This document shows, piece after piece, positions 10,601 to 25,600 of a DNA stretch of 64,000 bases. The notes beneath the pieces were generated by a model. The model searched no databases, was not told the origin of the DNA, and worked only from the letters and a program-made list of their open reading frames with translations. Origin of the DNA: Siphonodentalium dalli (taxonomy: Eukaryota; Mollusca; Scaphopoda; Gadilida; Siphonodentaliidae); the NCBI GenBank assembly GCA_032622095.1, contig CP136061.1, forward strand, positions 216,222,373 through 216,286,372. Reading direction: 5' to 3'. The translations under genes and the position numbers were made by a program. Every line of letters starts with the position of its first letter. Within the stretch, counting starts at the first letter, position 1.

Positions 10601-13600
10601 TATATAATAGTGGAATTCAGAATGTGCCTGACCTGGTTGTTGCTAGTCCACCAAAGTAGACTTATCGGGAAAGAACTTATTTTATATTTGGACAGTACGA
10701 CTGTTCTTTCCCTCAATAATGAGGATAAGGTGCTCGTAAATGTCCAAATATTAAATACATATGACGGTCCGTCTGCGGAAATGTCTTGACGGATATTTCA
10801 CATGATTTAATTACTATTTTTAGATGAAAGGAAACTGATATATTTTACACATGATGTAATTACTATTTTTAGAAGAAAGGAAACTCCCATTTTGTACAGT
10901 AGACCAATAGGACATCTATATATTTTGATGTGTTCGATGGACACAACATTGAATAACAACTGGCTACGGGAGGCCAAATTCACATTTAATAGCTAATTAC
11001 GCTTAAGCGTAATGCCATTACACTCACACGTAATGCTATTATGCTTAATCGTAATGCCATTACACTTAAGCTATAAATACCTCACTCACAACAACGTTAC
11101 GCTTAATGATTAATCGTAATGCTATTATATATATGCTTAAAAGGCCCACTTAATTTTCGAGTCGCCGATTATTGATATACGGTTTTAATAACAATCTATG
11201 TCATAAGATATGATTAAAATACTATAATTCATCGCTATTTGAAACATCTGTGTCTCAGAAGATGCCCACAGAGAAATGGAAAACTGCTGATATCATAGAA
11301 TGACTCTCCCCCCCCCCCCTTTGGCTCCCAGAATGCAACATAATTCAAACTGTTTCAATGGAAGGGGAAGAACTCTATCTTTAATATATAGAGTTATTCC
11401 CCCTGGCAAAGAAAGAGTTAACCAATCTCGAGTACTGCAGCACTCATGGTCCAAACTTGCTACATAGTAATCTTGGCTTAAATTGACATGCTGTACAACC
11501 AGGCGTAAAATCATGCAAAGTTTGCACTTTTTAACTTGGCATTTTCTAACATGTATTTTGTTTGCATTGTTTTATGGGCTGTAACACTCTGGCTTGTGAA
11601 CAAATCATACCTAATAAACATATTGATCATAAAAATTTACAGCCTACATGTACAAAGCCAACTTGAACAAAACAAAGTAGCACTTGTAAGTGAAAATTTA
11701 CCTTTGTCTGGTATCAAAATGATGGCCATTTTATAAGGCAATTGTAATGTAACGTCAGTCACGGTAATGTCAGTCACAGAAAAAAAAGGACAGCAATATT
11801 AAACGTTTCCATCAATTAGAAAATAATTTGTGTTCTATTGAAGAGTATCCCCTTACCAATTTTGGCGACTAATAACTAATTCCAGAATGCCTGTAGTTTT
11901 GGAGAAAGGTAATCTCTATACGGGTGCTCAAAATCCATGTCTTTTTTGTGTAACGTCAGTCACGACGTCATTTTCCCACATCTTTAATTAATCATGAAGG
12001 CAACTAGCACATTGGTATTATCACCCTGAAGCATCACCAAGGAACTAACTTTATGACTATTTAACAAGTATGAAAAAGATATTGTTTCAGTTTTATAGGC
12101 TAATGAAGGAATGGAAAATTCATGTCGTAACATCAGTCACGCGTGGAATTGCCCTTATGATGACACACCCCTGACCTGTATAGTTTTTGGTATCGATCAG
12201 TTGAACGGTTTAGAAATTATTAACACATTGCATCCACACATTGGCATGTGCTATCCGATGCTATAACCAAAGTATTTTTTGTCCAATTGTGTTCATATTT
12301 GATATGTAGGTTTATGATGACACACCCATCACCTGTATAATTTTTGGTATTGACTGGTTGATCGGTTTAGAAAATAATTAACCCTGCTATCCAGTGCAAT
12401 AAGTTGAACATATTTCTTCTGATCTGCCTCATATTTCTTACCTAGGTTTTTCTTAGCATGTTCTTCATCTGTATGTTTTTTGGTATTGTTTAATTAACCC
12501 TTTTCGCTCTTATTTTTACTTAGAATTCACGCAAGCTGCTATGACTCAAACATTTTTCATCTGATCATCACCAAATTTGCTATACGAATTTCTCACCCCT
12601 AAATACAGATTGCAGGCCTTTAGATTAGGCTAATTTGGGGACATTTTGGGGACCGAGGTGATGGGTTTGCATGAGGGGAGGGGGGGGGGGGGTATCCCCT
12701 TGTGATTATTGGGGGTACGGGGTTTTCCCCGGGAAGAATTATTTTTTAAAGTAAACCTAAAATGGAGGCTGTCTGGTTGTTCTGAAGCATATGAAAGGTG
12801 AAAGAAGTGAACCAATGGCCCCCATATCATCTCCTGGCAACTTGGGCTTATATCAGCATTCAGCAAGTTATGTTACATACATGTACCCTTATATTTTCAA
12901 GTTTTGTAGGTCACAAATTATTGAATATTGGGAATATTGGATCATTTGACATCAACAAAGCCATTTTAATGATGTATGGTGCTTGAAAGTTCACCAAGCA
13001 GTTCACCAACACACTGATCATGGGTATTTCCAATTAAAATTTAATTTAATCTAACTATATGTATATGTGAACCTGAAAAAAAGTTAGAAAGTTGATTTGT
13101 TGTGGTCAAATGAAGCAATATACACACACAAACAGGTCATAAAAAGGGTGATTTTGCGGTGACATTTTGTCAAATGTGCCCTCTAATTTGGGGACATTTC
13201 TATAATTTGGGGACATCGGTAAACGCTGCGAGTTGTGGGGAATATTAAGGCCTGGATCATTGTGTTCGAATATTGGTTTGATCCAATATATTTTAACAGA
13301 GATATGGTCCTTTATAATCAAGATATAATACCTGTTTGCCACTGCCAATTTGAAGAGAACATATCACACAGACCCAGTGTGTTATTGGAATGAGTTATTT
13401 ATAGCTATGGACATTAGATAGTACATGCTAAGCCTGACCAGTGGTGACTGGCAGTCCTTGTTTATCATATGTCAAACTTTGATTGATGACTTTCTGGTCC
13501 AGTTCTGTTTTCTGTGCAATATTAAGTTAACCCCTTTGTTGAAACAGGTTCATTACATTAGTTAATGTACACTGTATAAGACACCTATTCTAAAATAATA

Positions 13601-16600
13601 AATTGGAATAGTCCATTTTTACTTTGTCGGGATGTCTTAACCCTTTACCCAACAGAAGGGCCCTGTGCCAATGCATTCTCTTATATATGCGAGTCGACCA
13701 TAGGTCGCCTCGCATATATAAGAGAATGCATTGGCTTAACACATTAAAAATTATAAAATTGTTAAAGAATGTAAGAAAAAATGGTAAAAAGTGTTAAAAA
13801 AAGATTTTTTTTAGGCCAATGCATTCTCTTATATATGCGAGGCGACCTATGGTCGACTCACATATATAAGAGAATGCATTGGCACAGGGCATAACTGTAA
13901 CTATCACAATGTGGTCAAGGAGCCGGTTCCAATGATATCCATATTTGTATGGTTCTATTGAGACAGACCGAAGATATTTTAGGCTGTTGAAGCTTTATTT
14001 GGCCGGTTTGTTGGGTAAAGGGTTAAGCATTTCACAGCATTTTCACAGAACTGCATGGGCAGGGTTCTACCAGTATGTCACTGTCTGTTATGTTTGTGTC
14101 TAAGAGTATTTTGTTAACCATCACTTATCCAGGTGAATTTATTTAACTGGACAAATGGATCTCTAGGCCCTTGGATCATTGGACTTATATTGGATCAAAC
14201 AGGGCTGAGATAGGAGATTTAACACCTCCGCCCACTGCTCTACAAGAGAAACTATTAATGTGTTATAATGTCATCTGTATATAGGATGTTAAACCTTTTC
14301 GTCTATGTAATGAGGTTTATAGCAATTACTGGCATGTTGGTAGCATATCTCTAATAGAGATAATAGTTATTCAAATTATTCAAAGTCCCAGTGTTCTCCA
14401 TCCCGATAGATAAACTCTCTTGTTCTATCTGTTGTATGCTTTTTAGCCCACTTGAGACAGTCTCTGGTTGAGCTATAGTCGTCACTCCTCGTCCATCCAT
14501 CCGCCGGGGCATCATTTGCAGCAGCCATCTTGGATTTCAAATTGTCCGCATTTATTGGAGAATTGTTTTGAAAATTTACTGTCATGTTCTGGATCACCTC
14601 CAGATATGAACTATCAAATTTGAATGATTTACAATGAAAACATGGCCACTGGCAACCATCTTGTATTTTACTCTTTGTATGACTTAATCGTTTGCCGCAT
14701 CCTACAGGCCACCTGCCTCATCCGATCATCACAACACTTCCTAGTGATCTTCGGGGTGACCTCTAGATGGGAGCTGTCATTTTTTTTTTTTTTTGAAATT
14801 CATCAAAAAACATGGCCGCCAGCAGCCATCTTGGATTTCAAATTTGACGCCATCACCGCACCCTGGTCCCTGCAGCCTGCATTTATTGGAGAATTATTTT
14901 GAAAATTTACAGGCATGTTTTGGATTTTTCCTCTAGATGGGAGCTATTAAATTTTAACGATTTTCGATGAAAAACATGGCTGCCAGCACCCATCATGGAA
15001 TTTACTCTTTGCATGACTAAATCCTTTGGCACAGGCCAAAATCAAAAAGACCTGTGTTTCTGGTGAATCGCCCACCCCTATTCCGGCGCCCCCGACCCTT
15101 TTCATTTGATTGATTTTGCAAAATTAGTACGCATCCGATTTTATTTTCCTTGTAAACTGATTCATTTCCAAAAAAATGGACACATTGCATGTACTGTTAA
15201 ATTGGAAATTATACCAAACTCAGTTGGGTCATAGCTTAATCAAATTTTTTCATGTTTTATTCAATAAAACAATAAATTACAATACATGTATATTCTAATA
15301 TTATGTACTTAGTTTTATTATTTTATAGTACATTACAAACAAGGAGAAGGAGTCCGGGAGGGGGGCGAGTATTCATATTTATTTTGAGCAAAGTTGAAAA
15401 TAAAATTAAAAAATAAAATAAAATGAAAAGCCACCCGCCTGCCCCTATTTTTTTCTTGCATGTCACCAGAAACACAGGTATATATTTTTTTGGCCACACC
15501 CTACTGACCACATCCCTCATCCGATCATCACCAAACTTCATATGGATCTTTTGGGTGACCACTTGATGATAGCCATAAAATATTTCCAAATCTCATTGAA
15601 AAACATGGCTGCCAACGGCCATCTTGGATTTCACTCTTTGTATGACAAAATCCTTCGGTGCACCCAAGAGGCCAACTCCCTCATGCGATCATCACCAAAC
15701 TTCATATAAATCTTCGGGATGACCTCTAGATGGGAGCCATCTCAGATTTTATTCTTTCTATTAGTATTACTGCAGCCAAATTTGTTCCTCCGATTAATCC
15801 CAAACTGTTTATGCATCTTCTGGGTAACCTCTAATTACTTATAAGCATATAAACTGTCTGAGTTCCCCAATGCTCTATGGACTGTAATATACATTGTATG
15901 GCATGATCCCATTTCCAAGTTGAGCTACAGTTTCATTGACTTTCATTTAAAATGTCGTGAAAAATGATTATATGCCCCTTATAAAAATGGCTCTATACCC
16001 TTGGACAGGCTACTAATATGGCCCCTTGCTCCATTTTAAAGGGCATGGACGTCCATCCATCCGCCCATCTGTCAACAATCGTCTTCTCCAGAACCATAAG
16101 ACCGAATGGGTTCATATTTGGTGTGGTGTTCCCTGGGTGACTCACATTCAGATTTGTTAAAATGAGGTCAGAGATGGGGATTTAACACTTTTGCTTCCAA
16201 TGAGTTAAGTTCAACTTGTCAACATATCCTACGAAATCACTAAACCATTGGATCTCACAGTTAGAGGTCCTTGGATAATGTGAATAGGGATGGAGTTATG
16301 AGATTTAAAACTACCCCCACCGACCACAAATACTTTAACCCCTTCTGAAGACAAATTATTTGAGCTTTTGAATTCAAGTTGGGTTCTGATATTCCTGTGA
16401 TCATATCTTGAAAATTATCAGTTATTGATGTAACAGTTGTTACAATACCGGTAGTAATATGTATATATAGGCTGTTAACTCTTTTCATCTATGTTAAGAG
16501 GTGTAGATCTATTATGCTGATAATTTTAAGGAAAAAGTATCAGTGGTGCCAGCATGGGGGATAATCCTTCCCTGAATTTTTTAACAACTTTTGAGGAAAA

Positions 16601-19600
16601 TGAATTCACTTCAACTGTTGAAAGATACCGTTTGAAAATTACTAGATGAATGAATCTCTTAGATTGGGATTTACATTGGTTCAAATAGGGGCAGAGATAA
16701 GAGACTTATTTCTCCACACCCTACCTGTTTATATGCTGTTAATTTAGTACTGGTATAATAATATTTAGATTAATAATGATTTATAAGCTGACATGGTGTG
16801 GAAGGGGGTGGGTAGGTGAGGACAATGTTAGGGGCAATGGGGAGTATAAAGGGGGAGGTTGAGTTTTGGCCCCCATACTTTAATCAAAATTTTAAACAGT
16901 TGGAAATTTCATGCCTGATACAAAGTTAGTTGTAAATTTGATTTTCACACCAAAAATAGGTTAGAATTGTTATGATAGTTTGATTTTCCAACCACTATTT
17001 TTTTAGGCCAATATTCTGATTAAACTATTGGACCGAAATGGCCACATATTTAACTTTATGTCAGGTTGGCCACAGATTTTTACTTTATGGGGGGATGTCA
17101 GGTTGGAAATTCCCAAAAGTTGGAGAGCTTGAATATTACCAGTTGTAAAATTCCAACCTAACAGGGAAGTGCAAAAGGAATTCTGTAAACTTAGGACTGT
17201 GGTCTGATTGTCTTGTTTAAAAGGGTGGGGGGGGGGGGGGAGGGGGTTGAGATTTGTCAGTGGTGTGCAATTAGAAATTTCAAAGTGAAGAACCCTGCTC
17301 AACAGAGAACTCCCAACTATGTCCCTGTTTAGAACTATCTGTCTTAAGTGATTTTGACAAGACAGTATTCAGAATCCCAGTCTTCTCAGTATTTGCAGTC
17401 AGGTAAGCGACCCCACAGTCATTGAATGTCTTGTATTACATGAACACCACTCTGAATGAGTAATAGACCATTCCAATGTATACTTCTATAAATGAATGGG
17501 AGAATTCATTCTGTGTAGAAAGGGTCAAAGCGGTTAAACTTCCGGTAGATCAATATTTCAAAGAATGTATAAAATACCCTTTGCATTGTTGTTGTTCGAA
17601 TTAAATTTTCTATATTCGATTTCAAGATGCCTTGACATTACGGAATTGAAGTCAGAAGGCACAGTTCCATGACAACTGAAACACCTTTGTCCTTAGTCCT
17701 TCCCTACATACGAAAGTCAAAACAGCTCAGCCAAAATCAGTCGCGTATTCAAATCCAAGTCTCCACTCATTCCAATATTTAAGCAATAATTTCAAATTAT
17801 TTTTGCATTGAAAATGAACTCAGTGAACTGCTTGGTGATCATGCACTGAGTATCCTCAGTGGTTAAATGGGCAAAGCATATTTTGTCTACTGCAATATCA
17901 TTTTGTAAATATTTTTAAAGGTACTCAATCCGATCAGACTGCCCCCATATCATCAAGATACAATAACAAGTTGTTATTAACAACATTTCTTCAAAATAGT
18001 TAGCTATTTATCAGAATCATTTAATTGCAACAAAATAAGCGAACCACTGTCAACTATGGTATCAAATTTCTAAAAACGTTTTTATTATCAACATTTTGTT
18101 CAACGAAATATGGCCATATTATCACATGAGTATCACAAAATTTTACCGTCTGTTTGACAATGTTTTTCTAGTCCACAAATAATTGCACATCTCAAGAAAT
18201 AACAAACTTAAAAAATTGATATCCGATCACTCTGAGCTTTGATGGGTGGGTTCCTCGACTCGAATCAAATATTGATTACGCCCAGAGCCAACGGAATAGT
18301 AATTTAAGGGCGTTAATTCGGATAAGGTATCTTGAAATATAGGAAAGGAGTGGAGACTTGGATTTTAAAACTGTTCACGAATGGTCTCAAATTCATGAAC
18401 TACATGTACTACTTATTCATTCATGTTCATGAATAATTCATGAACTGTTCTTTATTATGTAACAGGGGAGGGTCATGTGACGATTGTTATATGAGTTTGT
18501 TATGTTTTTCTTAGTGCTTGGCATAAGACTAACAATGTTACTTGTAATTGTTGGGAAACAACTATTGATAGATCACTATTTTGTAGTGACTGTGAACTGC
18601 AGCCTTTGTACTGAAATAAAATAAAATAATATGACATGAGTCAACATTACACATTGTTACCCTCCTCCCTATTTTACCCCCTTCCGATTGGCCCAAGTCA
18701 CATGCCAGGGAACTTCACACTGTCACCCGCTGAGCCGGGAGACATTGTTTTTGTCACCCACCTAATGTTATATTGCAAGAATATATGCAAGAATATCTCC
18801 AAGCACACATCACTACGACTTACTATAATCATAAATCTAATATACCCCACAGGTTCGCAAAAAGACCAGTTGCAGTGTTTGCTAATTTGCATATATTTAG
18901 TGAGCACTTATATTCGAACTTTGAAAAGTGTTATTATGTACTTTTTATATTGAAACATCTGGATGATTCAATATCTACATGTCGACATTATGGTGCGAGA
19001 TTGAACGAGTTGATCCCTTGAGGTCAGTTGGTTATAAATTATTGCTGGTGTGCAACGTAATGCATATGTTTGTTGCAAATTATCCTGTACCCTCATCCCT
19101 TATATCAAACCTATCCGCGATGTCTGCATTGTGATCACAGAAGTATTTTGAGTGGGGATTGCGATGTACTTGGGAGAATTGACACATATAAATGTACATT
19201 CATGAAAATGACAACTTCCCAATAGCTTCCGGGGATGAGCGTAATGAAATTAACATTGCGAGTAAATTCCTTGCATAACATGACATGGAATATGCCAAAT
19301 TTCAGAAGGGGATAACATACTTCTATGGCTTATTGATGATATTGATGATCTAACCACCAAAATGATGGTAATTAAATGGTGATTATCAAATGTTTAGTGG
19401 CTTAACTATTTTTTATGGAACAGAAATCCTATAGGACGATACAAAGTTACTGAAAATATACATGAAAGAAAGCGATGACTTAGTGCCATATCGTGCATGT
19501 GAATGGCAAGGATTTTCTTCTTTAGTAATCGGATAACAAAACAGTTGTTCCCCTTCTTGGGAGACATTGAGATTTGTCACCCTCTCGAGAATGTAATGAC

Positions 19601-22600
19601 ATTCTGTTCTCGAGCAGATGACAAATCTCAATCTCTCCCTCGACAGTGGGCGACAAATGTATCATGCAAGGAAAGTATTGAAGCTGCAATTGATCACAGA
19701 AAAAAGCAGTATTAATGCATATTGTGATATACAGAACAGAAAACTGAATCCACTAATTGGCCAACTAGATTGTTTGTAAAACAATGATGGACCAAATTTC
19801 CACCCAGTCCAATGTTCATGATACTGTTTTTAGCTCAACTTTACTTTGTAAAGTTTGAGCTATTGCCATGGCTTGGTATCCGTCGTCCGTGTGTGCGTGT
19901 GTGTGTGCGTGTGTGATGCGTCAACAATTTCCTTTAGCACGGGCTACAGTTCGTACCTTTGGTCCGATTATTATGAAATTTGTCATGGATGTTGACATTG
20001 ACATGTAGATGGGAACGAGTCATTTTGGGGTCATTCGGAAAAACAACATGGCTGCCAACGGCCATCTTGGATTTCAAAATTCAATCCATTAGCACGGGCT
20101 ACAGGCCATACTGTTCGTCTTATTGTCATGAAATTTGTCATGAATGTTAACAATGACATGTAGATGGGAACGAGTCATTTTGGGGTCATTCGGCTGAAAA
20201 ACATGGCCGCCAGCAGCCATCTTGGATTTTACTCTTTGTATGACTAAATCCTTTAGCACGGGCTTCAGGTCGTACCTTTAGTCTGATCATCATAAAATTT
20301 GTCAAGAATGTTAACAATGGCATGTAGATGGGAACGAGTCATTTTGGGGTCATTCGGCCAAAAACATGGCCGCCAGCAGCCATCTTGGATTTTACTCTTT
20401 GTATGACTAAATCCTTTAGCACGGGCTACAGTTCGTACCTTTAGTCTGATAATCATAAAATTTGTCATGTATGTTATCAATGGCATGTAGATTGGAACGA
20501 GTCATTTTGGGGTCATTCCGACTAAAAACATGGCCGCCAGCAGCCATCTTTGATTTCAAAATTTAATTCATTAGCATGGGCCACAGGTCGTACTGTTCGT
20601 CTGATCATCATGAAATTTGTCATGGATGTTAATATTGACATGTAGATGGGAACGTGTAATTTTGGGGTCATTCGGCTAAAAAACATGGCCGCCAGCAGCC
20701 ATCTTGGATTTTACACTTTGTATGACTAAATTCTTTAGCACGGGCTACAGTTCGTACCTTTAGTCTGATCATCATAAAATTTGTCAGGAATGTTAACAAT
20801 GACATGTAGATGGGAACGAGTCATTTTGGGGTTATTCAGCCGAAAAACATGGCCGTCAGCAGCCATCTTGGATTTTACTCTTTGTATGACTAAATCCTTT
20901 AGCACGGGTTTCAGGTCGTACCTTTAGTCTGATCATCATAAAATTTGTCATGAATGTTAATAATGACATGTTGATGGTAACGGGTCATTTTGGGGTCATT
21001 CGGCCAAAAAATATGGCCGCCAGCAGCCATCTTGGATTTTACTCTTTGTATGACTAAATCCTTTAGCACGGGCTACAGTTCGTACCTTTAGTCTGATCTT
21101 CATAAAATTTGTCATGGATGTTAACAATGGCATGTAGATGGGAACGAATCATTTTGGGGTCATTCGGCCGAAAACATGGTCGCCAGCGGCCATCTTTGAT
21201 TTCAAAATTCAATCCATTAGCACAGGCTACAGGTCGTACTGTCTGATCATCATGAAATTTGTCATGGATGTTAATATTGACATGTAGATGAGAACGTGTG
21301 ATTTTGGGGTCGTTCGGCCAAAAAACATGGCCGCCAGCAGCCATCTTGGATTTTACTCTTTGCATGACTAAATCCTTTCCCGCGGGCTACAGGTCGTAGC
21401 TTTGATCGGAACTTCATGAAATTTGTCATGGATGTTAACAATGACATGTAGATGGGAACGAGTCATTTTGGGGTCGTTCAGCCAAAAAACATGGCCACCA
21501 GCAGCCATCTTGATTTTACTCTTTGCATGACTAAATCCTTTGGTGCAGGCTACAGGTCGTACCTTTTGTCTGATCTTTATGCAATTTGCCATGATTGTTG
21601 ACATTGACATGTAGATGGGAACGAGTGATTTTGGGGTCATTCGGCCAAAAAACATGGCGGTGGCCATCTTGGATTTCAAAATTAAATCCATTGGTGAGGG
21701 CTACAGGTTGTACTGTTAGTCTGATCATCATGAAATTTGTCATGGATATTAATATTGACATGTAGATGGGAAAGAGTGATTTTGGGGTCGTTCAGCTAAA
21801 AAACATGGCCGCCAGCAGCCATCTTGGATTTTACTATTTGCATGACTAAATCCTTTCCCGCGGGCTACAGGTCGTAGCTTTGGTCGGAATTACATGAAAT
21901 TTGTCACGGATGTTAACAATGACATGTAGATGGGAACGAGTCATTTTGGGGTCGGTCGGCCAAAAACATGGCCACCAGCAGCCATCTTGGATTTTACTCT
22001 TTGCATGACTAAATCATTTGGTGTGGGCTGCAGGTCGTACCTTTGGTAGGATCTTCATGAAATTTGTCATGGCTGTTGACATTGACATGTAGATGGGAAC
22101 GAGTCATTTTGGGGTCATTCGACCAAAAAACATGGCCACTGGTGGCCCATCTTGGATTTCAAAATTAAATCCATTGGCGCGGGCGGGCTACATGTCGTAC
22201 TATTCGTCTGATAATCATGAAATTTGTCATGGATGTTAATATTGACATGTAGATCGGAACGAGTCATTTTGGGGTCGTTCGGCCAAAAAACATGGCCGCC
22301 AGCAACCATCTTGGATTTTACTCTTTGCATGACTAAATCCTTTGGCGCAGGCTACAGGTTGTAGCTTTGGTCGGATCTTCATGAAATTTGTCATGGCTGT
22401 TGACATTGACATGTAGATGGGAACGAGTCATTTTGGGGTCATTCGACCAAAAAACATGGCCACTGGTGGCCCATCTTGGATTTCAAAATTAAATCCATTG
22501 GCGCGGGCGGGCTACATGTCGTACTATTCGTCTGATAATCATGAAATTTGTCATGGATGTTAATAATGACATGTAGATGGGAACGGGTTCTTTTGGGGTC

Positions 22601-25600
22601 ATAAGGCCAAAAAACATGGTCACCAGCAGCCATCTTGGATTTTACTCTTTGCATGACTAAATCCTTTGGCACAGGTAAGACATTTCTATCAGCATCTTTC
22701 CTATTTCTCCATTTACTGTAAACCATTAAATTATTCCCCTACCTAAGTTGAGCTACAGTGTCATTGACACTTTCATTTCCAAACCTTTCACAGTGCATAA
22801 AATTTCAGGCGATTAATCTTTTCGTTCGCATACAGGTTATGCAAAATGATGGATGGGTTAACGTGACTAAGCTGCCCAAACATTCTCACCTGCATTACTT
22901 GTGATGCACGGACATCATCATCAATTATTAGATTCATTTAAACATTGAATTCAAATCTAGAAGGTGCTTATTATTTCTAGTACATGTATTGTGGAATACA
23001 TTTTAAATCAGTTGCTATGAGACATTGCTGACCACTAAATTTTTTTACAACAATTTTATGTGATACACATGTAGATGTACTTATATTTAAAAAATGATGC
23101 TCAAGTTATCTAGGGGGACTTGGCCCAAAAAATTGGGTTTACCAAATTTTCTTGCATGACCGTGCATTGGATAAACAAAAAACAAACCACATAACCTGTG
23201 TCAAAATTGGATGCACTGCTTTCATGAGTCAAACCACTGTGTATGTTAAGAGTTAAAATGCACAATATTTTGATGTTGAACAAGTTCACAGCAGGTGTAC
23301 TATTCATCTTTTGTGCATAAATAATTATGATAAGAAGTTTGATCACCAGTCATTTCTCACCGAAAAAATCTTAATAAATACATGACATGAAATCAGTGTT
23401 GTTGAACAAGTTTTGAAAGGATTCTGTCAAACATGAAACTTCCTTGTTAGTGACTGATGTTCAGTTGATAACAGGATCCAAACGAGCAAGATTACTTCCT
23501 TGTTGATTCAGAAATGTGCTTTGATTTCTCAGCTCAACGTCTCTGAAGCTGTCATCAATCTAAGAACTGTCAGAACTGCAGACATATATACCTATACTAG
23601 TATCATTCCTCATTGAGATATTGTGTTTACACCTCATTGGATTATTAATAGTTTGTTCAAGGTTGATGAACAGCTTTATGTGAAAGCGAACTACGCATGT
23701 AGGATTATAAGCTCTCTGATCTGCTGAATATTGTTGCTCCTTGGATAAAGTACAAATAGAAAAAGACTTCAGTTAAAATACTTGTATTATGAAGATAAAA
23801 TTCATGTCTGACTCAAGGATTATAAGCATATACTGTATCCTGCTGTGGCATACATGTTAGCTATTGTTGAACATTGGATTGAATATAAAAACAACTTAGT
23901 TGAAATTCCTGTAAGACAAGAATACAAGTCGAATATTGTTTTCTGATGTGGCATAGTTATTTTTGGACGTTGGATAAAATATAAATAAATTTAGTTGAAA
24001 AACTTGTGTGACAAAAAACAGTTATAATCTGGCTATTTCTGCACATCTCAGACACAAGTTTATCAAGAACCAGATCCTATTGTGGCTGGATTAAATTTTA
24101 GTCCAATAAGCATCTGAATTCTTAACTAGGAAATGCTGTGTTTATGTATGAAATACTACAGAAATGCCTAAAATCTGAGGCTCTGAGACTTAAGAACATA
24201 CATTTAGTGTTATCCTAAGACCTGTCAGAAACATTCTCAACATGGCTTCACGCAACAGAACAATTGTGGCTCATCATCCGAACAACCAGACCGTCGTTCT
24301 GGTTTCTAATAATAAACATGTGGCAAAGACCAGTACTCACAGTAGGAATATGAAAAAGAGACCACAGCATATTGAGTCGTTACTGCTCAGTGACCAAGAA
24401 AATCATCAGCTATTCAAGATGCTCAGAGATGGAGAAATTGTAATTTTCGATTTTACCTTACATTGATGAATTGTAATCTTGGACTTTTTTCACACTTGTT
24501 GATATGAAGAATGTGTATTCATTGGAATTGCATCAATTGCGTACATGGAATATAATGGAAGTGGAATATAAGCCGGAACTACTTTGTGTTGATGTTGTCG
24601 CCATGAGAGATGACATAAATCACCTATCTGATTGTGTTGTTGCCCCAATATTTGATGGTTTTTCATCAGACTTAAAGCACAATTGATGGTACTAATAGTA
24701 TAAATGGAGTTCAGAGTCTAGAATTTATCTTACTCGAGACAATGGTGTGGAATAAATACAGAACACAACTTGCAACAGAATCTTAAATCTTCATCCAACT
24801 CGTTGCATTGCGCATAGTCACATTTCACTCAGGCTACACTATCATGAAATATATCCTTGCGCTGTCTACAACTCATTTGTTCAAAGATTATCAAATAAGA
24901 TGCATTACTGTCTATGGAACTTACTAGACATTTGAAAACATAGTGTTTTCTTGAACTGAAAGTATGACTAAGCTCTATTAACCCTTTCAGTGCCAGGGGC
25001 CGATCTCATCAGCCCTAATTTACGGTCTGTAAAATCGGCCCTAGATTTAAATTTTTTATTAAAATTGTAAAAAATAATAACAAATGATGAAAAATTGTTA
25101 GGCCAATGCATTCTCTTATATATGCGAGGCTACCTATGGTCGACTCGCATATATAAGAGAATGCATTGGCACAGGGTATATGGGTTGATACAAAAATCGG
25201 ACCTGGCACTCAAAGGGTTAATGAACATCAAGCATGCCTAAAAACATGGTGCTGGACATTTGCAGAATGAGGCCCCCAGAAGGTGAATTTAGTGACACTA
25301 CCCTGCAGTTTTTTTAGAAACTTCTTTAGAAATTTTTGTTTTCTTTTTTTGTTTAGTTTCTCTATAACCACAATTTGGCAGACCATACAATGCATAATTG
25401 AGGTGCCCAATGGGTGCACATCACAATCTTCACCATCTGGGAACGTAAATCTGTGTCTGGGTCTCCCATAGCAAATGAGGCCATACAGAATGAGCCTCAA
25501 TGAGGTCCCCAGAGGATGAATTTGGTGATGCTAGCCAGTAGTACAGGGTTGCGTCACTAAATTTACCCTCTGGGGACCTCATTCTGCAAATGCCCAGCAC

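Noticed and set aside
20265-22726. Repeated - strand ORFs containing F-W-P-N-D-P-K-M-T-R-S-H-L-H
   Set aside because: Produced by the 160-bp satellite unit; no conserved start or end, and the same frames recur at 30.5-32.7 kb.
19829-22770. CRISPR-like regular array
   Set aside because: Units are about 160 bp, contiguous and diverged, without unique spacers, in a spliced animal genome.
24504-24686. Short + strand ORF just after exon 1B as a further coding exon
   Set aside because: No WASP-family similarity, and exon 1B joins exon 2 directly in phase with the expected WH1 spacing.
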